Shown here one piece after another: positions 43,353 through 50,188 of a DNA stretch of 64,000 bases (positions are counted from its first letter, which is position 1; each line of letters begins with the position of its first letter). A program made the translations under genes and the position numbers. The DNA is from Kitasatospora sp. SUK 42 (GTDB lineage Bacteria > Actinomycetota > Actinomycetes > Streptomycetales > Streptomycetaceae). The DNA lies in NCBI RefSeq assembly GCF_015776785.2, contig NZ_LFMD02000003.1, positions 1,176,027 through 1,240,026 on the forward strand, written 5' to 3'. The notes beneath the pieces were generated by a model. That model saw nothing but the letters and a program-made list of their open reading frames with translations, had not been told where the DNA came from and did no database searches.

Positions 43353-43895
43353 TCACCAGCCTTCGAACGGCACGTACCCCGGCAGGTACGGCCCCGCGTA
43401 CCCGGCCCGGTCGACCAGGGTGTGCCTGGTCCCGCCGGGCACCCCGATGGCGGCCAGCACCACCGAGCCGAACCGGTCCCGCATCTCGTACGGCTCGGCC
43501 AGCGACAGCGCGCCCCGGTCCACCGCGTAGTCGTACGCGTAGTAGACGTCCGGCACGCCGACCGCGAGGTCCAGCACCCCGTCCCCGTGCCGGTCCAGGT
43601 GCGCGGCCAGCTCCCGGCCGCGCGGGCCGATCACCTGCACCGGCGAGGTCAGCACGATCCGCGTCCCGGGCGCGGCCAGCACGTACGAGACCGTCTCCGG
43701 ATCGCCCGTCTCCGGACCGGCGTACGCGGTACAGCGCAGCCCGAGCGCGGCGCAGTAGCGGCGGGCCGCCCGCTCGGCGTCGCCGACCGCGAAGACCACC
43801 GCGTCGGCGCGGCCCATCGGCAGCGGATCCGGCTCCCCCGCCCCTTCGGCCAGGCCCGCGGCGAGCAGGACGGATTCGACGGCGGTCTCGGTCAT
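43353..43895 (-). CDS. HppD-like protein containing only the N-terminal half
   Basis: The 180-residue product reads like the N-terminal VOC domain of Streptomyces 4-hydroxyphenylpyruvate dioxygenase: MGRADAVVFAVGDAERAARR, AYAGPETGDPETVSYVL, HGDGVLDLAVGVPD, LAEPYEMRDRFGSVVLA and TLVDRAGYAGPYLPGY. Full HppD is about 380 residues and its three iron ligands all lie in the C-terminal domain. Here the frame stops just after LPGY. The enzyme domain is missing, so it cannot be an active dioxygenase on its own. It is divergent from an AsnC regulator, the normal hppD arrangement. It may be a remnant or a reduced binding protein. Confidence 0.75.
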   Translation of the reverse strand: MTETAVESVLLAAGLAEGAGEPDPLPMGRADAVVFAVGDAERAARRYCAALGLRCTAYAGPETGDPETVSYVLAAPGTRIVLTSPVQVIGPRGRELAAHLDRHGDGVLDLAVGVPDVYYAYDYAVDRGALSLAEPYEMRDRFGSVVLAAIGVPGGTRHTLVDRAGYAGPYLPGYVPFEGW

Positions 43896-44086
43896 GACGG
43901 CCTCCCGGTAGGCGTACGGACCACCCGTCACCCGGGGTGGGGGCCCGGGCACGGGATCGTGGCTGGAGGGTGGCGCCGAGCCGACCGGAGCGCAACTGTT
44001 CCGTTTCCTCCTGGTCAAGCTGTGCCACGAAGCGGGAGAATCGGCGGCACCGCTGTACAGAATGCCCACCGGAGGACGCAGCCGCG

Positions 44087-44644
44087 ATGCCCCCCGCCCA
44101 CTCCCCGAGCACGCCCGGCTCGCCCAACTCCCCCGCCCCACAGGCCGTTTCCACCACCCCCGCGGGCGGAGGGAACGACACCATCGACGCCCTGGACGGC
44201 CGGCTGATCCGGCTGCTGGCGGAGGAGCCCCGGATCGGGGTGCTGGAGTGCTCGCGCCGGCTCCAGGTCGCCCGGGGCACGGTGCAGGCCCGGCTGGACC
44301 GGTTGCAGGCCAAGGGCGTGATCGGCGGCTTCGGCCCGGAGGTGGACCCGGCGGCGATCGGCTACCCGGTGACGGCCTTCGCCACCCTGGAGATCTCCCA
44401 GGGCCAGGGCGCGGACGTCCGGGCGCACCTGGCGCGCGTGCCGGAGGTGCTGGAGCTGCACACGATCACCGGGATCGGGGACATGCTGGTGCGGATCGTG
44501 GCCCGTTCCAACGCCGACCTGCAACGGGTGCTCGACCGGGTGGTGGGCTTCGACGGGATCGTCCGCTCCTCCACCGCGATCGTGCTGGAGAACCCGGTAC
44601 CGTACCGGATCCTGCCGCTGGTCGACCAGGCAGCCGCCGAGTAG
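44087..44644 (+). CDS. Lrp/AsnC-family regulator
   Basis: The 185-residue protein has a 27-residue Pro/Ser-rich start, an AsnC helix-turn-helix (DALDGRLIRLLAEEPRIGVL, VARGTVQARLDRLQAKGVI) and a RAM ligand domain (VTAFATLEISQGQGADVRAH, ELHTITGIGDMLVRIVARS). GGAGGA lies 10 nt before the ATG. In Streptomyces an AsnC-type gene stands divergent to hppD and presumably responds to tyrosine-related amino acids. Here it remains although the hppD frame is truncated. Confidence 0.92.
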   Translation: MPPAHSPSTPGSPNSPAPQAVSTTPAGGGNDTIDALDGRLIRLLAEEPRIGVLECSRRLQVARGTVQARLDRLQAKGVIGGFGPEVDPAAIGYPVTAFATLEISQGQGADVRAHLARVPEVLELHTITGIGDMLVRIVARSNADLQRVLDRVVGFDGIVRSSTAIVLENPVPYRILPLVDQAAAE

Positions 44645-44796
44645 GACGGTCCATCGGGCGCCACGCGCCGATTCGGCATAGGCACGGGGGCCCGTCGGCC
44701 GCAAGATTTATGTATGAACGTTGCACTATTTCTCTCGCCGCGCGTCGGAGCACTGATACCCGGTCCTTCCGCACCCGCCGCCCGGGTGACCTCCGC

Positions 44797-45567
44797 ATGA
44801 CCACCACCCTCGCGGCGGACGGCACCGCCCCCACCCTCATCACCTCCGCGCAGCGCGCCCTGCGCCTGCTGGCGGCGGCCGCCCACTACCCCAAGGGCGC
44901 CACCGCGAAGCAGCTCGCCCGGGACACCGGCCTCGCCCTGGGCACCACCTACCACCTGCTGCGCACCCTGGTGCACGACCGCTACCTGGAGCGGCGGGCC
45001 GGCCACTACGTGACCGGCCCCGCGGTCTCCGGGCTGGCGCGGGAGGAGTGCCCGGCGGCGGGCCGGGCCCGGCTCAACACCCTGCTGGGCACGCTCGCCG
45101 ACGAGCTCTCCGCCGCCGTCTACTTCTCCTGGTACCGCGCCGGCGAGGTGGAGCTGGTCGGCGCGGCCGAGGCCCCCGGCGCGCCGCTGATCGACCGGAA
45201 CCGGTGGCGGGCCGGCGCGCACGCCCACGCTGCGGGCAAGACCCTGCTGGCCCTGATGACCGCCGAGGAGCGCCGGGACCACCTGGCCCGCTACCCGATG
45301 GTGCCGTTCACCCCGTACACCCTGAGGGATCCGGAGCACCTGCCGATGCTGTCCCGTCAGGGCCCGCGGCACGCCACCCCGATCACCCAGTTCCAGGAGT
45401 ACTCGCTCGACGCGGCGGGCGCGGCGGTGCCGATCGTCGCGGGCAACGGCATCGGCGCCGTCTCGATCTCGCTGCCGATGGCCCAGGCCCACCGCCTGGC
45501 CGGGATCGCCTCCCAGCTGCGGACCAGACTGGCCGACGACTTCGCCTGGGTGGCCTTCGGCATCTGA
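44797..45567 (+). CDS. IclR-family transcriptional regulator
   Basis: The 256-residue protein has an N-terminal winged helix (ALRLLAAAAHYPKGATAKQL, LALGTTYHLLRTLVHDRYLE) and the IclR effector domain (ELVGAAEAPG, HAHAAGKTLLALM, DAAGAAVPIVAGNGIGAVSI). The AT-richer sequence GATTTATGTATGAACG about 85 bp upstream is probably its promoter; an in-frame ATG there would give a longer N-terminus. It is in line with the AsnC gene but 150 bp away. Target genes are not apparent. Confidence 0.92.
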   Translation: MTTTLAADGTAPTLITSAQRALRLLAAAAHYPKGATAKQLARDTGLALGTTYHLLRTLVHDRYLERRAGHYVTGPAVSGLAREECPAAGRARLNTLLGTLADELSAAVYFSWYRAGEVELVGAAEAPGAPLIDRNRWRAGAHAHAAGKTLLALMTAEERRDHLARYPMVPFTPYTLRDPEHLPMLSRQGPRHATPITQFQEYSLDAAGAAVPIVAGNGIGAVSISLPMAQAHRLAGIASQLRTRLADDFAWVAFGI

Positions 45568-45636
45568 CCCGTCCGCCGGGCGGGGCGGCCTACCCGGTCC
45601 ACCGGCGCCGGGCACGCCCGGCCCGGGCGGAGCCGG

Positions 45637-46443
45637 TCAGCAGCTGGGGACGCTGCCGCCGCTCCTCAGCGCCTCCAGCGCCGAGACCGACTCGGCCAGC
45701 GTGCCGACCGGCACCAGCCGCAGCGTCCCGGGCGTGTTCACCTTGGCGTCCGAGCACTCGTCCTTGGGCAGCAGGAACACCGTCGCGCCGTCCCGGGCGG
45801 CCGCCTGGGTCTTCAGCGGGACGCCGCCCACCGGGCCGACGGTGCCGTCCTTGTCGATGGTGCCGGTGCCGGCGATCTTGAGCCCGCCGGTGAGGTCGCC
45901 GCCCTTGCCGTCGCCGGAGAGCTTGTCGACGATGCCCAGCGCCAGCATCTGCCCGGCGCTCGGGCCGCCCACGTCGCCGAGGTCGACCTTGACCTTCACC
46001 TGGTCCGGCGAGAGGTGGAGGAAGTTCAGCGCGGCCGCGGTGGCGCTGTCCTGCGACTCGGCCATCTGCTGGGCCGTCTCCTCCTCGGCCTTGGCGGGGC
46101 TGTCCTGCGGGTACACCGTCTCGGTCGGGCGCACCGCCTCCTTGGGGTCGAACCAGGCCTTCATGGCCCGCCAGAAGGTGGTCCGCTGGTCCGGGTTGGT
46201 CGCCGTGATGGTGACCATCCGCAGCTCGCCCTCGGTGGTGCGCAGCGGCGCGCCGATGATGGTGAGCACCGGCCGGTCCTCGTAGGCGCCCAGGGTGTCC
46301 GCGGTCATGCCCGGCCAGGTGACCGTGTACGGCAGCGGGACGAAGGCGGCCACGCCGAACAGCGCGGCGACCAGCACCCCGCAGAGCGCGAGCGCGCGGG
46401 TGCGCGGGGAGGTGAGGGCCTTGGGCAGCTTGGAGTCGGACAC
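45637..46443 (-). CDS. Membrane-anchored S16 (Lon-type) serine protease without PDZ domain
   Basis: The 268-residue protein has one N-terminal membrane helix (LALCGVLVAALFGVAAFVPL) and a Lon proteolytic domain with GGPSAGQMLALGI (Ser162) and GGVPLKTQAAARDGA (Lys211), plus IAGTGTIDKDGTVGPVGG. It resembles YlbL-type proteases, but those have a PDZ domain of about 80 residues between the helix and the protease, and here the corresponding part is short (about 45-135) with no PDZ pattern. Start GTG 46443 has no clear ribosome site. Confidence 0.85.
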   Translation of the reverse strand: MSDSKLPKALTSPRTRALALCGVLVAALFGVAAFVPLPYTVTWPGMTADTLGAYEDRPVLTIIGAPLRTTEGELRMVTITATNPDQRTTFWRAMKAWFDPKEAVRPTETVYPQDSPAKAEEETAQQMAESQDSATAAALNFLHLSPDQVKVKVDLGDVGGPSAGQMLALGIVDKLSGDGKGGDLTGGLKIAGTGTIDKDGTVGPVGGVPLKTQAAARDGATVFLLPKDECSDAKVNTPGTLRLVPVGTLAESVSALEALRSGGSVPSC

Positions 46444-46481
46444 AGGGGAATCCAAACACACCCGACACCACCCGTGTCGCG

Positions 46482-47132
46482 CTACCTCAGGGCGTCGGCC
46501 ACCTCGGTCGCCGCCTCCACCACCCGGGGGCCGACCCGCTCGGGCACCAGTCCGCTGAGCATCACCACGCCGACGCTGCCCTCGATGCCGCTCAGCCCGA
46601 GCAGCGCGGCGGCGGCCCCGCTGGCCCCGGACTGCTCCTCCGCACGGGTGATGACGAAGCCCTGCTCGGGTCTGCGCTGGCTGGGGAAGGCTCGCGCCTC
46701 CAGGATCGCCCGGCCGGCCGCGCTCTCGGTGAGCGGGTGGCGCAGACCGGTCCGGTAGGCGACGTGGAAGTCGGTCCAGCTGGGCTCGACCACGGCGACG
46801 GCCAGCGCCTCGTTGCCGTCCACCAGGGTCAGGTGGGCGGTGGCGCCGAGGTCCTCGGCCAGGCTGCGCAGGGCGGGCAGCGCGGCCTCGCGCAGCAGCG
46901 GGTGCACCCGGTGCGCCAGCCGCAGCACGCCGAGGCCGACCCGGGCGCGGCCGCCGATGTCCCGGCGGACCAGGCCGTGCTGCTCCAGGGTCGCGAGCAG
47001 CCGGTAGACGACGGTGCGGTTGACGGCCAGCCGGGCGGCCAGTTCGGTGACGGTCAGCCCGCGCTCGGAGTCGGCGAGGAGCTTGAGCACCCGCACGCCG
47101 CGGTCCAGGGTCTGGGAGGTCTCGGCAGTCAC
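46482..47132 (-). CDS. IclR-family transcriptional regulator (second)
   Basis: The 216-residue protein has an IclR winged helix (RGVRVLKLLADSERGLTVTE, AVNRTVVYRLLATLEQHGLV) and a shortened effector domain (ATAHLTLVDGNEALAVAVVE, LTESAAGRAILEA). The last part of the usual domain is compressed. It starts at a GTG with AAGGA about 9 nt upstream, and it is followed 38 bp later by the S16 protease gene. The pair could be co-transcribed, though a functional link is not obvious. Confidence 0.88.
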   Translation of the reverse strand: MTAETSQTLDRGVRVLKLLADSERGLTVTELAARLAVNRTVVYRLLATLEQHGLVRRDIGGRARVGLGVLRLAHRVHPLLREAALPALRSLAEDLGATAHLTLVDGNEALAVAVVEPSWTDFHVAYRTGLRHPLTESAAGRAILEARAFPSQRRPEQGFVITRAEEQSGASGAAAALLGLSGIEGSVGVVMLSGLVPERVGPRVVEAATEVADALR

Positions 47133-47490
47133 GACGGGCAATCCTTTCCGCGGCGCTCGCGGGCGGGCGGCGCCGGTCCAAGGTCGGTGTCGCGCGCAGG
47201 TGGGGGTGGCCGCGCTCGGCCCGTACGGCGTCGTCCTTGACGGTCGCACGGTCCTGCGGAGCCCGTCCCCGGGGGTCGCCCGGCGGGAAGAGCGTGGGGG
47301 AAAGCTAGTGAAGGAACTGTCGCGGCGGAAGTGCTTGTCCAAAATTCGGGCGCGATCGCCACCCGCACTGCCGGGAATTACGGACGAATGCTCCCAATTC
47401 GCCCATCGGATCGGAGCAGGGGTTCGACCACGGTCCGATGTCCGGACACCCGGGGCCGGACGGACCGGATGCGGCCCGCCCGGCCGGTGG
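47133..47490. other. 358-bp region between helicase stop and IclR start
   Basis: It contains the promoter side of the IclR gene, with an AT-richer patch near 47330 (TGTCCAAAATTCGG), and the nested hairpin 47431-47467. I see no gene on either strand. Confidence 0.55.
47431..47467 (-). terminator. Nested hairpin downstream of the helicase gene
   Basis: GTCCGG (47440-47445) with CCGGAC (47456-47461), and outside it CGGTCC with GGACCG, can stack into one hairpin 24 bp beyond the helicase stop. Confidence 0.5.
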
Positions 47491-49341
47491 TCACTTCGCC
47501 CACTCCCGGATGCGGGCGATCCGCGCCTTCAGCTGGTTGGCGGTGGCCTGCGCGGTGAGCGGACCGCCGCACTGGCGGCGCAGCTCGTTGTGGATGGTGC
47601 CGTGCGGCTGGCTGGTGCGGTGGTGCCAGGCGGCGACCAGCGCGTTCAGCTCCTTGCGCAGCTCCCTCAGCTCCTGGTGGGTGACCACCGGCCGCTGGTC
47701 GGCCGGCATCTCCAGCAGGTCGGCCTCCTCGGCGGGCTTGGTCTTGCTGCGCTGGATCTGCCGGTGCTGGCGCTTCTGGAGCAGCATCTGCACCTGGTCC
47801 GGCTCCAGCAGGCCCGGGATGCCGAGGTAGTCGTCCTCCTCCTCGCTCCCCGGGTGGGCCTGCATGCCGAACTCCATGGCGTTGTACAGCACCCGGTCGA
47901 AGACCGCGTCGGAGCCGAGCGCCTCGTAGGAGAACTCCTCGCCGCCCGCGCCGTCCGGCCCGTCGTTGGCCCGTTCGGCCTCGGCGAGCAGCCGGTCCTC
48001 CTCGTCGAAGAGGCCGTCGCCCTCCTTCTTGGGCCGGTCCAGCACGTGGTCGCGCTGGACCTCCATCTCGTTGGCGAAGCCCAGCAGCATCGGGATGGTC
48101 GGCAGGAACACCGAGGCGGTCTCGCCGCGCTTGCGGGCGCGCACGAAGCGGCCGACGGCCTGGGCGAAGAACAGCGGGGTGGAGATCGAGGTGGCGTACA
48201 CCCCGACGCACAGCCGGGGCACGTCGACGCCCTCGGACACCATGCGGACCGCGACCATCCAGCGCGAGGTCCCCTCCGCGTAGTCGGAGATCCGCTTGGA
48301 GGCCTCGGTCTCGTCCGAGAGCACCAGGGTGACCTTCTCGCCGCTGATCTCGCGCAGCATCTTGGCGTAGGCGCGGGCCACGTTCTGGTCGGTGGCGATG
48401 ACCAGCCCGCCGGCGTCCGGGATCGCCTTGCGGACCTCGGTCAGGCGCCGGTCGGCGGCCTGCAGCACGGCCGGGATCCACTCGCCCTGCGGGGACAGCG
48501 CGGTGCGCCAGGCCTGGGCGATCAGGTCCTTGGTCATCGGCTCGCCGAGCCGGGCCTCCAGCTCGTCGCCGGACTTGGTGCGCCAGCGCATGTTGCCGCT
48601 GTAGCTGAGGAAGATCACCGGGCGGACGACGTGGTCGGCGAGCGCGTGCCCGTAGCCGTAGGTGTAGTCGGCGACGGACTTGCGGATCCCGTCGCCGCCC
48701 GCGTCGTACGCCACGAACGGGATCGGGTTGGTGTCCGAGCGGAACGGCGTCCCGGTCAGCGCCAGCCGGCGGGTGGCCGGCTCGAAGGCCTCGAAACAGG
48801 CCTCGCCCCAGGACTTGGAGTCACCGGCGTGGTGGATCTCGTCCATGATCACGAGGGTCTTGCGGGCCTCGGTCCGGTTGCGGTGCAGCATCGGGTTGAC
48901 CCCGACGCCCGCGTAGGTGACCACGATGCCGTGGTACTCCCGGGACAGCGGCCCGGAGGAGTACGCCGGGTCCAGCTTGATGCCTATCCGGGCGGCGGCC
49001 TCGGCCCACTGCTTCTTCAGGTGCTCGGTCGGCGCGACGACCGTCACCTGCTGCACCAGGTGGTTGTGCAGCAGGTACGAGGCCAGGGTGAGCGCGAAGG
49101 TGGTCTTGCCTGCGCCCGGGGTCGCGACCGCGAGGAAGTCGCGCGGCTGGGTCTCGATGTACTTGTCCAGCGCGCCCTGCTGCCAGGCCCGCAGCTTGCC
49201 CGCGGTGCCCCAGGGGGCACGGCCGGGGAAGGCCGGGGACAGGTGGTGCGAACCGGTGGACGGGGCCTGGCCGGCGGTCCGGACGGACGCCTGCGGCGCG
49301 TCGGAGAACAGCGGCATCGAGGAGGCGGCGGCAGTACTCAC
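47491..49341 (-). CDS. DEAD/DEAH-type (XPB/SSL2-like) helicase
   Basis: The 616-residue protein has both RecA-like lobes of superfamily 2: Walker A ATPGAGKTT (Lys79), motif II MDEIHHAG, motif III LALTGTPF, and in lobe two MVSEGVDVPRLCVGVYATSI and QAVGRFVRARKRGE. It has a helical C-terminal region (about 450-616) ending in KARIARIREWAK. Members are common single-copy proteins in actinobacteria, often annotated as DEAD/DEAH helicase or type III restriction-like, without methylase partner here. GTG start with GGAGACC upstream. Confidence 0.92.
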   Translation of the reverse strand: MSTAAASSMPLFSDAPQASVRTAGQAPSTGSHHLSPAFPGRAPWGTAGKLRAWQQGALDKYIETQPRDFLAVATPGAGKTTFALTLASYLLHNHLVQQVTVVAPTEHLKKQWAEAAARIGIKLDPAYSSGPLSREYHGIVVTYAGVGVNPMLHRNRTEARKTLVIMDEIHHAGDSKSWGEACFEAFEPATRRLALTGTPFRSDTNPIPFVAYDAGGDGIRKSVADYTYGYGHALADHVVRPVIFLSYSGNMRWRTKSGDELEARLGEPMTKDLIAQAWRTALSPQGEWIPAVLQAADRRLTEVRKAIPDAGGLVIATDQNVARAYAKMLREISGEKVTLVLSDETEASKRISDYAEGTSRWMVAVRMVSEGVDVPRLCVGVYATSISTPLFFAQAVGRFVRARKRGETASVFLPTIPMLLGFANEMEVQRDHVLDRPKKEGDGLFDEEDRLLAEAERANDGPDGAGGEEFSYEALGSDAVFDRVLYNAMEFGMQAHPGSEEEDDYLGIPGLLEPDQVQMLLQKRQHRQIQRSKTKPAEEADLLEMPADQRPVVTHQELRELRKELNALVAAWHHRTSQPHGTIHNELRRQCGGPLTAQATANQLKARIARIREWAK

Positions 49342-49495
49342 GGTCTCCGAGGGGGATCATCGCAGGTCAGAGGCGGTTTTGCGGCCCCGTCCCGCGGTCG
49401 GGCGGCGATCGGACAACCCGCCCAGCGTACCGGCCCGGCGCCGTTCGGGCCTCCAGGAGCCGGGCCGCGCCGGACCCGGACGGCCGGAAATCGAT

Positions 49496-49509
49496 GTGAC
49501 GCAGGTCAC
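49496..49509. promoter_or_regulatory. Crp-type palindrome upstream of an SsgA-like gene
   Basis: GTGACGCAGGTCAC fits the GTG-N6-GNCAC core reported for Streptomyces Crp, and the flanked form TGTGACGCAGGTCACC also resembles the enteric CRP half-sites. It lies 118 bp upstream of the SsgA-like gene and in the divergent helicase promoter region. Confidence 0.5.
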
Positions 49510-49626
49510 CAACAATCACCCGCGAAACCCGGTAATCCCCGGTGGCCCCAGGACTCTCACCAACGTGAGGCCGCCCCAACCCCACCTGCCATCGCCCGGC
49601 CTCGCACCGAACCGAAGGGACCACTC

Positions 49627-50055
49627 GTGTACGCAGCCGTCGAAGAGACCGTCCAGGCCCGCCTGATCCTCTCCCAGCACCGCTCCGCCCGGCTGCGGGT
49701 CGTGCTCTCCTACCAGCCGGAGGACCCGTTCGCGGCCCGGATGGCCTTCCCCGCCGAGTTCTCGCTGGACGACCCCGTGGACGGCCAGAGCTCCGAGGAC
49801 ATCGTCTGGGTCTTCGCCCGCCAGCTGCTCTCGGCCGGACTGGAGGTGCCGGCCGGCGTCGGCGACGTCCACGTCCGGCCCGGGCTCGGCCGGCGCACCA
49901 TGGTCGAGCTGCGGGCCCCGGAGGGCACCGCGCTGCTCCAGTTCGACACCGCCGACCTGCGGCGCTTCCTGTGGCGCAGCCGGCTGCTCGTCCCCGAGGG
50001 CGAGGAGCACCTGCACCTGGACGCCGACCGCGCGCTCGCCCAGCTGCTCGGCTGA
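49627..50055 (+). CDS. SsgA-like protein (second SALP of the window)
   Basis: The 142-residue product keeps the SALP frame: ARLILSQHRSARLRVVLSYQ, DPFAARMAFPAEFSLDD, EDIVWVFARQLLSAGLEVPA, VHVRPGLGRRTMVELRAPEG, and LVPEGEEHLHLDADRALAQL. It is quite different in sequence from the SALP at 36571-36987, so they are not recent duplicates. AGGG lies 8 nt before the GTG. A role in sporulation-specific wall or septum processes is inferred from the family only. Confidence 0.87.
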   Translation: MYAAVEETVQARLILSQHRSARLRVVLSYQPEDPFAARMAFPAEFSLDDPVDGQSSEDIVWVFARQLLSAGLEVPAGVGDVHVRPGLGRRTMVELRAPEGTALLQFDTADLRRFLWRSRLLVPEGEEHLHLDADRALAQLLG

Positions 50056-50188
50056 CCGGCGGGCGGCGTCCGGGAGCGCCTCAGCGCTTCCGGCCGTGAG
50101 CCGGTAGGAGCAGGCGAGGACCGGCGGTGACCAGCCGTGAGCCGGTCGCCGCGGAGCGGCTGCCACCCGGGACCGGGGCCCGGGCAGG

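Noticed and set aside
47014..50055. 1013-codon plus-strand frame running across the helicase gene
   Set aside because: Only its last 142 codons (49627-50055) are a real gene, an SsgA-like protein. The rest is the antisense of the helicase.
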